From an uncultured Gilliamella sp. (GTDB lineage: Bacteria > Pseudomonadota > Gammaproteobacteria > Enterobacterales > Orbaceae), in contig CAMLPV010000008.1 in NCBI GenBank assembly GCA_946482005.1, positions 1-64,000 of the forward strand: 64,000 bases of DNA, written 5' to 3'. Below the pieces are notes generated by a model. That model did not search any database. It was given only the letters and a program-made list of their open reading frames with translations, and was not told the origin of the DNA. Numbering within the stretch: the stretch's first letter is position 1; each line of letters opens with the position of its first letter. Positions 46,164 to 55,515 of this stretch are shown here, piece after piece. The position numbers and the translations under genes are program-made.

Positions 46164-46450
46164 AGTAATTTACTCCAATCTAAGTTCTCTTCTTCTGCAC
46201 CGCGTAATACTGCACATTGAATTCTTGCTCTGATTGCACAATCTAAAGCGCCTTTATCATCAATAATAATTAACCCATCAGTTACATTTAGATCATTTAA
46301 AGTCTGATTGACAACAGCCCGTATTTGATCGCCAAATTGTTTATTTACATCACTATTAATAATAATTTCGATGCCAGTATTTGGCATGACTTTAACTAAC
46401 AAATCGCTTGATTCGAGAGTTCCAGCCATGGCTTCTTTTTGTATTTTCAT
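46160..46450 (-). CDS. citD: Citrate lyase gamma subunit (acyl carrier) CitD
   Basis: 96 residues. The prosthetic group attaches to Ser14 in [10 protein letters not shown]. Further conserved region [20 protein letters not shown] and [20 protein letters not shown]. Preceded by citC and coupled to citE. Confidence 0.96.
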   Translation of the reverse strand: MKIQKEAMAGTLESSDLLVKVMPNTGIEIIINSDVNKQFGDQIRAVVNQTLNDLNVTDGLIIIDDKGALDCAIRARIQCAVLRGAEEENLDWSKLL

Positions 46451-46471
46451 TTTTTTACCTTTTAAAACGTA

Positions 46472-47506
46472 TTAAATTTTAAAGTTATCCAAATTAGCCG
46501 AAAGATAATCCCATGTTGTTGGGGGAACCAATGTTTTAACCTGTTCATATTGCCCAGTAGCCAGTAGCTTTCTTACTAATGAAGCCGAGACAACACAATT
46601 GCTTTCGGTTATACGTTCAACTTCAACAACTGTAATGGCTGGTAGACTACTTACCGTATTATCTTCAAGCCAATAACGCATCGCTTCGTTATAAGCTTTG
46701 GTCACTTCATCAATAGGTTCAGTCCCTACAAATCGGTGAGTGATATTGAGTGCTGGCGCAATATAATTTCGGAAAATCAACAGATCGATACCCATATAAG
46801 CTTGATCAATTTTTGTTTTATCTTTCAGGAAATAAGTAGGAAATGTTGCTCTAGAAATAATATAGGGTGAGCTTGCATGCACAGTGACATTGTTTATCTG
46901 ATTTGTGCCATCTTTAACTAGCTTTAAACGTGTATCAAATGAAAATTGCGAGGCATTTTCATTGACAACAAATACATGTAACCAGTCAGATTGACTTGCT
47001 GCATATTCTACTAAGTATTGATGACCCTTAGTAAAAGGATTGGCATTCATAACAATGCTGCCAATTTTTTTTCCTTCTTTTTTCTGTGCATGAAGTTGTT
47101 TGCAATATTGCTTTATTCCGACCGGATTGTTTTCCATTAGAACAACTAAATCAGTTATTTCAACAATCGGATAAAAACCACAGGCTTTGAAAAAAGCGAT
47201 ATTTTCAGGTTTGGTATATAAAAATAGATGAAAATAGCCGTTGTCATTGGCATATTTTATCGTATAGTCCATTAAAGTTAGATTTAGTTGATTACCGCGA
47301 TATTGAGGATCAATAGCAACACATTTAATAATATTGCGATCCATACCAGCACAAGCAATAATTTTATCGTTAATTTTCGCTACCATAAAAAGAGTAACTT
47401 GCGAGTCTAAATCAAGATCAGATCGAGACAATAATAGCTTAATTTCTTGATAGTCTTGTTCTGATTTAGAAATATCAACGATGGTATAATCAACTAAATC
47501 ATACAT
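46472..47506 (-). CDS. citC: Citrate lyase ligase CitC
   Basis: 344 residues. Acetylates the prosthetic group of CitD with ATP and acetate, activating citrate lyase. N-terminal GNAT-like half (about 1-130) and a C-terminal nucleotidyltransferase half with IGSIVMNANPFTKGHQYLVE (xxFTxGH motif) and FVGTEP. Four bases downstream of the FAH-family gene. Confidence 0.94.
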   Translation of the reverse strand: MYDLVDYTIVDISKSEQDYQEIKLLLSRSDLDLDSQVTLFMVAKINDKIIACAGMDRNIIKCVAIDPQYRGNQLNLTLMDYTIKYANDNGYFHLFLYTKPENIAFFKACGFYPIVEITDLVVLMENNPVGIKQYCKQLHAQKKEGKKIGSIVMNANPFTKGHQYLVEYAASQSDWLHVFVVNENASQFSFDTRLKLVKDGTNQINNVTVHASSPYIISRATFPTYFLKDKTKIDQAYMGIDLLIFRNYIAPALNITHRFVGTEPIDEVTKAYNEAMRYWLEDNTVSSLPAITVVEVERITESNCVVSASLVRKLLATGQYEQVKTLVPPTTWDYLSANLDNFKI

Positions 47507-47510
47507 AAAA

Positions 47511-48356
47511 TTACCCTCTTTCTGCTACTACATAATTGGTTAAACGACCAATTCCTGTAATTTCGACTTCAATCTTATCGCCATCTTTCATAAATACTGG
47601 AGGGTTACGTTTTTTACCAACGCCACCAGGTGAACCAGTAAGGATGACATCTCCAGGCGATAAACGAGTAAATGTACTAATGTAAGAAATAAGTTCTGGT
47701 ACAGTGTGCACAAGATTTTTAATACAATCGTGTTGCATCTCCTGACCATTTAAATAAGTGGTTAAAGATAAAACTGTTGGATCAGGGATTTCATCACTGG
47801 TTGTAATACAAGGACCAAATGCACCAGTACTTGGCCAGTTTTTACCGGCTGTAAACCAAGTATATTGCCAGTCACGAATAGACCCATCCATATAGCAGCT
47901 GTAGCCAGCTACATGTGATAATGCCTCTTCTGGTTTAATACGAAATCCTTCTTTGCCAATAATGATCGCTAATTCACCTTCGTAATCTAACTCGTTAGTG
48001 ATAGCCGGTTTGATAATATTAGTTTTGTGACCTGTTTGTGAATCAGGAAAACGAACGAATAACGTTGGCGCTGAGCTAGTTTCGTTAAATTCCGCGCGTT
48101 TTTCAGCATAATTCATACCAACACATAAAATTTTGTTTGGATTTGGAATAACAGGTAGATAAGTAATGTCTTGTTCATCAATGTCACTTGGTGCATCAAG
48201 ATAAGTTTTGGCGACAGCAAGTCCTTCAGAATCAGCAAGTAGAGATTTTAAATCGGGATATTTATTACCTAATTTTTCTTTTAAATCAACAATGCCATTC
48301 TGAGTAAGAAGACCAAAACTTGCTCGACCAGAGACAAGATAACTGACAAGCTTCAT
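47511..48356 (-). CDS. Fumarylacetoacetate hydrolase family enzyme in the cit operon
   Basis: 281 residues, cytoplasmic. FAH-domain: short N-terminal lobe, KILCVGMNYAEKRAEF around 78, the metal site NELDYEGELAIIIGKEG (acidic ExE with a further Asp in YMDGSIRDWQ), the loop FTAGKNWPSTGAFGPCITT and TGSPGGVGKKRNPP. FAH members act as oxaloacetate decarboxylase (FAHD1, Corynebacterium Odx), acylpyruvase, or dioate hydratase/isomerase. Four-base gap to citC and position between transporter and lyase genes suggest it works on oxaloacetate released by citrate lyase. No OadGAB sodium pump is in the cluster. The specific activity is inferred. Confidence 0.8.
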   Translation of the reverse strand: MKLVSYLVSGRASFGLLTQNGIVDLKEKLGNKYPDLKSLLADSEGLAVAKTYLDAPSDIDEQDITYLPVIPNPNKILCVGMNYAEKRAEFNETSSAPTLFVRFPDSQTGHKTNIIKPAITNELDYEGELAIIIGKEGFRIKPEEALSHVAGYSCYMDGSIRDWQYTWFTAGKNWPSTGAFGPCITTSDEIPDPTVLSLTTYLNGQEMQHDCIKNLVHTVPELISYISTFTRLSPGDVILTGSPGGVGKKRNPPVFMKDGDKIEVEITGIGRLTNYVVAERG

Positions 48357-48449
48357 GAAAACTCCTTAAAAGCTGTTTTATGCTAAATTTAACTATAAAC
48401 AAAAGCGAACAACCTTAGTTAAACTAAGGTTGTTCTTTAAAATTTTAAT

Positions 48450-49871
48450 CTAAACTAAGAAATTGCCGAGAATGAGTAATGACACTGATACATTTATTGC
48501 ACCACCTATACGGGTTGCAATTTGAGCAAATGGCATTAACTCCATACGTTCTGCGGCAGTTAAGATTGCCACGTCACCTGTTCCGCCTTGACCACTTTGA
48601 CAGCATGAAATAACAGCAGCATCAATCGGATGCATACCTAATTTTTTAGCGACAAAGAAACCAGTGGTGACTAAACTAACAACAGTACAAACAATAACAA
48701 TTAAATTTGTAACGGTGAAAGCTGCAACGATTTTATCCCATGGAGTGATTGCTACACCTACCGCAAATAGAATTGGATAGGTAACAGACGTTTGGAAAAA
48801 TTTGTAAACGACTTGTGAACCACTTAATACTTTCGGTGAAACACCTGATACTAACTTAACAAAAACTGCAGCAAATAACATTCCTACCGGAGCTGGAATA
48901 CCTGTTAATTTATGACCAATCATACCAATCATATAAAGAATTGCTGCTAATAATACACCTGAAGCAAATGTTGTTACGTCGATAATTGGTTCAGCTTTAG
49001 CTTCTTTTTTATCATCCATTAACTCATCATCTTCTGAAGCTGGCAGTAATCGACCATTACCAGTTAAATGTGGGTAAAGTTTACCAAGACGGTTAAGAAC
49101 ACCACCACAAATAATACCTGTTAAACCACCTAACATAACGATTGGTAATACACGACCAAGGGCTTCACCTTGTTCCATACCTAATATTGATGCATATCCG
49201 ATTGAAAGAGGAATCGCACCTTCACCAACACCACCTGCCATAATAGGTAATACTAAGAAGAAGAATGTATCAAATGGAGATAAACCTAGTATATAACCAA
49301 CACCAACACCCACTAACATTCCAACGATTTCACCACATACCATTGGTCCGAATATTTTTAAGAATCCTTGAATAAGCGTTCTCTTATCCATATTCATAAT
49401 ACTACCAACGATAATACAACAAATGTATAGATACAAAATGTGTGTATCTTTATAGAATTTTGTTGTTGCTTGGACGACCGGAGTTGGTAAAAAACCATAA
49501 TAAACTAGCGCCGATGGAATAAAGGTCGCACAGATCGCTGCTGCACCCATTTTCCCAACGATTGGTAACCGTTTACCGATTTCACCACATAGGAAGCCAA
49601 AGAAAGCACAAGTTACCACCATCACAACAATTTCGCTAGGTAATTTACCAGTTACTAACACTTCGGCGAAAATTAGGATACCAGCAATTATAAATAATGG
49701 AAGTGGGATTACACCAATTTTATAATTGTCCATAAGCCGCCACCAATTGTACGGCCATCCTTGCTGTTGTTGTTTCACATTGTAAGGCCATTTATCATGT
49801 TTTTTTTCATCAGAACTTGATACTGATTCTTCTTCAGTCCGCATTTTTCCGATTGAATTAAGATCCGCCAT
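48450..49871 (-). CDS. 2-hydroxycarboxylate family citrate transporter (CitS type)
   Basis: 473 residues, about 11 predicted helices. Both reentrant-loop GGxG motifs of the 2-HCT family are visible: MAGGVGEGAIPLS and CQSGQGGTGDVAIL. Family members such as CitS (Na+/citrate) and CitP (citrate/lactate) move citrate across the inner membrane. First gene of the cit operon, so probably citrate uptake with Na+ or H+. Exact co-ion cannot be read from sequence. Confidence 0.92.
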   Translation of the reverse strand: MADLNSIGKMRTEEESVSSSDEKKHDKWPYNVKQQQQGWPYNWWRLMDNYKIGVIPLPLFIIAGILIFAEVLVTGKLPSEIVVMVVTCAFFGFLCGEIGKRLPIVGKMGAAAICATFIPSALVYYGFLPTPVVQATTKFYKDTHILYLYICCIIVGSIMNMDKRTLIQGFLKIFGPMVCGEIVGMLVGVGVGYILGLSPFDTFFFLVLPIMAGGVGEGAIPLSIGYASILGMEQGEALGRVLPIVMLGGLTGIICGGVLNRLGKLYPHLTGNGRLLPASEDDELMDDKKEAKAEPIIDVTTFASGVLLAAILYMIGMIGHKLTGIPAPVGMLFAAVFVKLVSGVSPKVLSGSQVVYKFFQTSVTYPILFAVGVAITPWDKIVAAFTVTNLIVIVCTVVSLVTTGFFVAKKLGMHPIDAAVISCCQSGQGGTGDVAILTAAERMELMPFAQIATRIGGAINVSVSLLILGNFLV

Positions 49872-49944
49872 ATTTTATTTTTCTCCAAAAAAATTTGAAT
49901 TTGTTAGATTGGCGCATATGTTTACAAAATTTTAACCCTAATTT

Positions 49945-49960
49945 TGTGATTTAAATCATA
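49945..49960. promoter_or_regulatory. CRP/FNR-like palindrome between cit operon and citAB
   Basis: TGTGA-N6-TCATA with inner perfect palindrome TGATTTAAATCA. Nine of ten CRP core positions match; the inner part also resembles an FNR half-pair (TGAT-N4-ATCA). It lies about 75 bases upstream of the transporter gene and 95 upstream of citA. Confidence 0.55.
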
Positions 49961-50055
49961 CTTTAAGTGTGGTTTTTATGGTTTTAAAGGCTCTATGTTT
50001 TTTAATGCTGTGATAAACTCAATGTCAATAGTCAATTTTCAATTCGGGCATTATT

Positions 50056-51645
50056 ATGCGAAAAAAAGTACAATTATCTTTTGCGACGAAGTTATTTCTG
50101 TCTCTTTTACTTTTTTCGTTAATAATACTCGCACTTTTACAAAGTTATATATGGAATGCAACTAAAACTACGTTGTATCGAAGTTTGGGTGAGAAGGCGC
50201 AAGTTCAAGCGAAAGAATTGTCCGTTATTCCGAGTTTAATAAAATATGTTAAAGAAAAAGATACCGCCAATTTAGCCAATTTAGTTAACGATATTTTTGA
50301 ACAAAGTGATGCCAGTTACATCGTTATTGGTGATGAACAAGCTTATCGTTTATATCATACCTCGAATGATAAGTTACATTCCCCAATGGTAGGTGGAGAT
50401 AATCAAGAAGTACTGAGCGGAAATAGCAGTATTTCTATTAGCGAAGGCTCGCTAGGTTTAGCACTACGAGGTAAAGCTCCTATCATCGATGACGGTAAAA
50501 TAATAGGTATCGTCTCTGTTGGTTATATGATTGATGATATATATGTATTACATATTAACCAATTTATACCTATTATCATTTTTTGTTCCTTACTCTTTTT
50601 TGCTTTGTTTGTATTTTCGTTCTTTTTTTCAAAAGCAGTAAAAAAACAGATGTTTAACTTAGAGCCCAAAGCGATTGCTTTGTTGGTTAAAAGTCAAAAA
50701 TCAATAATGGAATCTATTTTTGAGGGCATTATTGCCATTGATCTTAATTATAAAATTATCAATATCAATCAATCGGCTCGAAACATGTTAGACATTATTG
50801 CCAGTGATCAAGAATTGCTTAACCATGATTTACGTTATTTTATCAAATCAACTGATTTTCTTTACGGAAATGAAAATCAGACAAAAGATGTACACGATCA
50901 TATTTGTTACTTTAATAATATTATTGTTATTGCAAACCGGATTCGTGTGATAGTGGATGATCAAATTCAAGGATGGGTGATCACTTTTCGTAATTATGAT
51001 GATATCAATTTATTAAGTATGAAATTAACGCAAGTAACTCAATATATTGATAATTTGCGAGCTTTACGACATGAGCACCTTAATTGGATGGCGACTTTGT
51101 CAGGGCTCATTTATATGAAACGTTATGAAGAAGCACAATCTTTTATCACCCTACATTCGGCGGATAATCAAAACTGTTTAGATTTTATTTCTGAGCATTT
51201 CAAAATACCGGCTATATGTGGATTGTTAATAGGTAAATATTCAAAGTCACATGAAATTGGCTTGAATTTAGTCTTTGACCCTGCATGTCAATTAAGTGCA
51301 TTACCTGCCTTAATTACTGAAACCGAATTTATGTCAGTGCTGGGTAATTTACTTGATAACGCTTTCAATGCATGCTTAAAAAATAATCACGGTGATAAAA
51401 CGATCTATTTGTATCTGAGTGATGCAACGGATGAAATTGTATTAGAAGTAAGTGATCAAGGATGTGGTATAGATGCAAGTATTCGAGAATCAATATTCGA
51501 ACCCGGCGTAACCTCTCAAGATGCTAAAGAGCATGGTATTGGTTTGCATCTTGTTTCAACCTACATAAAAAAGGCCAATGGTTATATTACATTTGAAGAT
51601 AATACACCATATGGAACAATTTTTTCAGTTTTTATACCTAAATAA
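50056..51645 (+). CDS. citA: Citrate sensor histidine kinase CitA
   Basis: 529 residues. Helix 1 (about 11-31), periplasmic PAS-like sensor (about 35-170), helix 2 (about 172-195), cytoplasmic PAS (about 215-310), then a DcuS/CitA-type kinase with phospho-acceptor His339 in RALRHEHLNWM, N-box LGNLLDNAFNA and DQGCGID, GIGLHLV. Divergent from the citrate operon and followed by citB, so it should sense citrate and switch the operon on. Confidence 0.93.
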   Translation: MRKKVQLSFATKLFLSLLLFSLIILALLQSYIWNATKTTLYRSLGEKAQVQAKELSVIPSLIKYVKEKDTANLANLVNDIFEQSDASYIVIGDEQAYRLYHTSNDKLHSPMVGGDNQEVLSGNSSISISEGSLGLALRGKAPIIDDGKIIGIVSVGYMIDDIYVLHINQFIPIIIFCSLLFFALFVFSFFFSKAVKKQMFNLEPKAIALLVKSQKSIMESIFEGIIAIDLNYKIININQSARNMLDIIASDQELLNHDLRYFIKSTDFLYGNENQTKDVHDHICYFNNIIVIANRIRVIVDDQIQGWVITFRNYDDINLLSMKLTQVTQYIDNLRALRHEHLNWMATLSGLIYMKRYEEAQSFITLHSADNQNCLDFISEHFKIPAICGLLIGKYSKSHEIGLNLVFDPACQLSALPALITETEFMSVLGNLLDNAFNACLKNNHGDKTIYLYLSDATDEIVLEVSDQGCGIDASIRESIFEPGVTSQDAKEHGIGLHLVSTYIKKANGYITFEDNTPYGTIFSVFIPK

Positions 51646-51662
51646 TAAAAAGAGGTAAATGC

Positions 51663-52373
51663 ATGAGAGAGCTTAACGAGTATAAAGAAGATGCTATAAA
51701 AGTTCTTATTGTAGAAGATGAACCTATTTTAGCAGAATTAAATGCTGAGTTTATACAAAGAGATACAAAAGTAAAAGTCGTTGGGATCGCGTCAAATTTA
51801 GAAGAAGCTAAAATAATGGTTGAAAAGTTAAAACCAACATTAATTTTACTCGATAATTATTTACCTGATGGTAAAGGTATTGAATTATTCGAATACATTA
51901 TTAATAACAAACTAGATTCTTATGTTATTTTTATCACTGCAGCAAGTGATATGGATACGTGTAGTAAAGCTATACGGTTTGGTGCTTTTGATTATTTAAT
52001 TAAACCAGTATCTTACCAACGTTTAAAACATTCACTTGAGCGTTTTGAACTTTTCTTATATCGTCAAAGTTTACAAAAACATGTTAATCAAAGACGCATT
52101 GATGAACTGTTTAATTTGCAAACTAAAGATTTTGTTGATATCAATCGCCATTCTAAAGGGATTGAAGAGATTACTTTACAAAAAGTTAAAGATCTATTTA
52201 TGCAGACAAATGAACCGCAAACGGTCGATCAAATTGTCGAAAAAGCAAATATTAGCAAAACTACAGCCAGACGATATTTAGAATATTGTGTCCAAACTAA
52301 ATTATTAATCGTTGAACTTAATCACGGTAAAATAGGTCGTCCTGAAAGGCTCTATAAACGATTAGGAAAGTAA
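51663..52373 (+). CDS. citB: Response regulator CitB (DpiA)
   Basis: 236 residues. Receiver domain with acidic pocket (VEDEP), phospho-acceptor Asp64 in LLDNYLPDGKG, Thr in FITAAS and Lys in LIKPVSY. C-terminal winged helix of the DcuR/CitB type (AKNANISKTTARRYLEYC-like, ending HGKIGRPERLYK). AGAGGT precedes the ATG, 17 bases after citA. Confidence 0.94.
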   Translation: MRELNEYKEDAIKVLIVEDEPILAELNAEFIQRDTKVKVVGIASNLEEAKIMVEKLKPTLILLDNYLPDGKGIELFEYIINNKLDSYVIFITAASDMDTCSKAIRFGAFDYLIKPVSYQRLKHSLERFELFLYRQSLQKHVNQRRIDELFNLQTKDFVDINRHSKGIEEITLQKVKDLFMQTNEPQTVDQIVEKANISKTTARRYLEYCVQTKLLIVELNHGKIGRPERLYKRLGK

Positions 52374-52533
52374 TTATTTCTGCGCAGTTAATACGTTAAT
52401 CCTGTTTTATATAATTTATGATTATATAAATATGCTTATTCGTTATTTTAACCGCTAAATATTTGATGCTAGATTGAATAAATCCAACTGTTGGAAAGTT
52501 TCAATTGCAGTACCAAATATTAGGAGTAAGCGT

Positions 52534-53499
52534 ATGTCTATAGGAAAAGTAGTCACTACAGAAAATAATGAAATAAACCAAGACGGCGCCTTTGTACGTC
52601 AAACTAACCGATTCGACACTCCTTTTGGTAATGAACCAGGTTTATTACCGGTAGAATCAGGTCGTTATCGTTTAATTTGGGCGGCAATTTGTCCTTGGGC
52701 TCATCGTCAGATGATCGCCATTAAATTATTGGGTTTAGAGGATATCATTAGTGTTGGTAAAGTTTCCCCTATCCGCACACCCCATGGCTGGGAATTTTCG
52801 CTCGATCCTAATGGTGTTGATCCTGTTTTAGGTATTCGCTATTTACCAGAGATTTACGCTAAAACAGATCCAGAATACAGTGGACGAGCAACAGTTCCTA
52901 CCGTAGTTGATGTAAAAACGGGCAAAGTGGTTAACAATGATTATTTTAGATTGACCAACTATTGGGAAACCGTATTTAAACCTTTTCACAAAGCCGGTGC
53001 ACCTGATCTTTATCCTGAACATTTACGTACTGAAATTGATGAATTGAACGATGTCATATTTCATGAAGTAAATAATGGTGTATATAAAGCTGGATTTGCC
53101 CGGACACAAAAAGCCTATGAACATGCTTACCATCTTGTTTTTAACCAATTAGATCAATTAGAACAACGATTAAGTCAATCCCGTTATCTTTTTGGCGATA
53201 AGATTACCGATTCCGATATTCGTTTATATGTTACGCTAGCACGATTTGATGTAGCCTATTATTCCGCTTTTAATACCAATCGAAATAGAATTATCGACTA
53301 TCCTAATTTATGGGGATATGCGCGAGATCTCTATCAAATACCTGCATTTGGTGAGACCACTGATTTTGATGCGATAAAAAAAGGTTATTTCTTAGGTAAT
53401 AATGCCCATAATCCTTATGATATCTTGCCTTTAGGACCAGATACGAGTAACTGGAAAACGCCACATAATCGAGATAAACAATTTAGTTCAGTTAACTAA
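52534..53499 (+). CDS. Glutathionyl-hydroquinone reductase (Xi-class GST)
   Basis: 321 residues from the ATG at 52534, preceded by TAGGAG at the right spacing; the longer frame lacks an RBS. Xi-class features: catalytic Cys in RLIWAAICPWAHRQ about residue 63, SDP-like GWEFS..LYLPEIYAKTDPEYSGRATVPTV, and NNDYFRLTNYWE. The family removes glutathione from glutathionyl-hydroquinones. E. coli homologues YqjG and YfcG-type are soluble. Here it precedes an amino-acid-type ABC transporter, which is unusual. Confidence 0.93.
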   Translation: MSIGKVVTTENNEINQDGAFVRQTNRFDTPFGNEPGLLPVESGRYRLIWAAICPWAHRQMIAIKLLGLEDIISVGKVSPIRTPHGWEFSLDPNGVDPVLGIRYLPEIYAKTDPEYSGRATVPTVVDVKTGKVVNNDYFRLTNYWETVFKPFHKAGAPDLYPEHLRTEIDELNDVIFHEVNNGVYKAGFARTQKAYEHAYHLVFNQLDQLEQRLSQSRYLFGDKITDSDIRLYVTLARFDVAYYSAFNTNRNRIIDYPNLWGYARDLYQIPAFGETTDFDAIKKGYFLGNNAHNPYDILPLGPDTSNWKTPHNRDKQFSSVN

Positions 53500-53516
53500 C
53501 TTTAATATTGGGATAG

Positions 53517-54263
53517 ATGCGGATGCCAAATATAATTGATTTTGGATTGATTTTTACCCAAATACCCACATTACTCGCTTATTTGCCAGTCACGCTTTTT
53601 ATTACGATTTTTTCGATGTTACTTGGCGTAATATTGGGTTTAATCATTGCCGTAATTAAAATGAATAAAATACCGGTTTTAACACAAATTGCTGCGGTAT
53701 TTGTTTCATTTATAAGAGGAACGCCATTGTTAGTACAGCTTTATCTAAGCTTTTATGGAATTCCCATTTTATTACGTTATATTAATTATTTTTATGATAC
53801 AAATTTCAATATGAATGGATTACCACCCATGTTATTTGTATTGATTGCTTTCTCTTTTAACGAAGCTGCCTATAATTCTGAAACAATTCGTGCGGCATTA
53901 CAATCGGTAAATAAAGGACAAATTGAAGCAGCACAATCATTAGGAATGACCTATAGTCAGTTATTACGTCGGATTGTTATTCCAGAAGCTTTCATTGTGG
54001 CGCTACCTAATTTGGGAAATACTTTAATTGGCTTACTCAAAGGTACTTCACTTGCTTTTGTTTGTTCTGTTACCGAAATGACCGGTAGGGGTAAAACATT
54101 AGCGGGTCATAGCTATCGCTATTTTGAGGTTTATATCTCACTTGCATTAATTTATTGGGCATTAACCATATTAATTGAGTTACTTGTTAAATATTTAGAA
54201 AAGAGATTAACGATAAGCGACGATAAAAATACGCCGAGTTACCGAAAAGGAAAATGGTTATGA
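53517..54263 (+). CDS. Polar amino acid ABC transporter permease (cystine/glutamine type)
   Basis: 248 residues, HisM/GlnP/TcyL family. Five predicted helices; EAA loop in AAQSLGMTYSQLLRRIVIPEAF. The N-terminal region ITIFSMLLGVILGLIIAVIK and GTPLLVQLYLSFYGIP are characteristic. Start could be at 53517 or, two codons later, at 53523. It overlaps the ATPase gene by ten bases. Confidence 0.9.
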   Translation: MRMPNIIDFGLIFTQIPTLLAYLPVTLFITIFSMLLGVILGLIIAVIKMNKIPVLTQIAAVFVSFIRGTPLLVQLYLSFYGIPILLRYINYFYDTNFNMNGLPPMLFVLIAFSFNEAAYNSETIRAALQSVNKGQIEAAQSLGMTYSQLLRRIVIPEAFIVALPNLGNTLIGLLKGTSLAFVCSVTEMTGRGKTLAGHSYRYFEVYISLALIYWALTILIELLVKYLEKRLTISDDKNTPSYRKGKWL

Positions 54264-55018
54264 TTCATGTTAATAATTTAACGTTATCTTTTCACGGTAA
54301 TTGTATTTTGGACAGCATCAATCTTCATATTCAACCTCATGAAATTGTTGCCATTATAGGGGCATCTGGAGCAGGAAAATCAACATTTCTACGTTGTCTT
54401 AATTTATTAGAGAAACCACAATCAGGTAATATTAGTATTGATAAGCTATCGTTTGATGTAGGCAAATTTAAACGAGATCAAATTGTTAAATTTCGCCAAC
54501 AAACCGCTATGGTATTTCAGCAATTTAATCTTTTTCCTCAAAAAAATGCATTAGAAAATGTGATGGAAGGATTAGTAATTGTAAAAAAATATCCTAAAGA
54601 AAAAGCCAAACAGATTGCGTATGAAAAATTAGTTGAAGTTGGTCTTGCTGATAGAGTTGATCACTATCCTAAACAACTTTCAGGCGGCCAACAACAACGA
54701 GTGGCTATTGCTAGGGCATTAGCGATGAACCCTAAAGTTTTATTACTTGATGAACCGACTTCAGCATTAGATCCTGAGCTGGTTGGTGAAGTATTAGCAA
54801 CAATAAAAATGGCTGCTAAATCAGGTATAACGATGATTCTAGTTTCTCATGAAATGAGTTTTGTACATGATATTGCAACGCGAGTTTTATTTTTAGATAA
54901 AGGACAGATTATTGAAGATGGCTCGCCTGATAAAGTATTTCTAAATCCTGTTCAACAAAGAACAAGAGATTTTTTATCCCGATATTATTCTGCTATGCAA
55001 ATGGATTATGAAATTTAA
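54254..55018 (+). CDS. Polar amino acid ABC transporter ATP-binding protein
   Basis: 254 residues. Walker A GASGAGKST, Q-loop VFQQFNLFP, signature LSGGQQQRVAIARA, Walker B VLLLDEPTSALD and H-loop LVSHEM, all intact. Polar amino acid (GlnQ/TcyN) subfamily. Overlaps the permease and is followed after 17 bases by a GNAT gene. Confidence 0.94.
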   Translation: MVMIHVNNLTLSFHGNCILDSINLHIQPHEIVAIIGASGAGKSTFLRCLNLLEKPQSGNISIDKLSFDVGKFKRDQIVKFRQQTAMVFQQFNLFPQKNALENVMEGLVIVKKYPKEKAKQIAYEKLVEVGLADRVDHYPKQLSGGQQQRVAIARALAMNPKVLLLDEPTSALDPELVGEVLATIKMAAKSGITMILVSHEMSFVHDIATRVLFLDKGQIIEDGSPDKVFLNPVQQRTRDFLSRYYSAMQMDYEI

Positions 55019-55035
55019 TCAGTTAAGAGGTCGTA

Positions 55036-55461
55036 ATGGATATTACTATTCAACAACACTGTGAGGATATAAGTTGGCAGGAAGTTGCTGATTTACTGAA
55101 ATTTTATGGATTAAGCACCTTAGATGCTAAAACACAAGAACAGGTATTTCGAAATAGTTATGCAGTGGTATTTTTATTAGATAATAATCGTGTTGTCGGT
55201 GTGGGGCGAGCATTATCAGATGGTATTTGTCAGGCGGCAATATATAACATTGCTTTAGCTAAATATTTACATGGACAGCAATATGGTAGGTTAATTGTCG
55301 ATAAACTTATCGAGCAAGTTAAGGATTGTAATATTATTCTTTATACCCATCCTCAAACAGTTGAGTTTTATAAAAATTTAGGTTTTGACCTGATGAAAAC
55401 AGGCATGGCGATATATCAAAAAGATCATCGTCAGCAAATGAAAGAAATGGGATTTATTTAA
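55036..55461 (+). CDS. GNAT-family N-acetyltransferase in the ABC operon
   Basis: 141 residues. The GNAT core is short: VVFLLDNNRVVGVGRALSDG, then IALAKYLHGQQYGRLIVDKLI in place of the usual Q/RxxGxG/A loop (HGQQYG), and YKNLGF at the C-terminus. Insertion between transporter genes resembles the Bacillus YtmI/SnaA and cysteine-conjugate operons, where an acetyltransferase handles S-substituted cysteines. Substrate not determined. Confidence 0.8.
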   Translation: MDITIQQHCEDISWQEVADLLKFYGLSTLDAKTQEQVFRNSYAVVFLLDNNRVVGVGRALSDGICQAAIYNIALAKYLHGQQYGRLIVDKLIEQVKDCNIILYTHPQTVEFYKNLGFDLMKTGMAIYQKDHRQQMKEMGFI

Positions 55462-55515
55462 TATAACCCACTTAACTATAGGGTTAACAATATCAAACTA
55501 AAGAGGATTTGTGTT

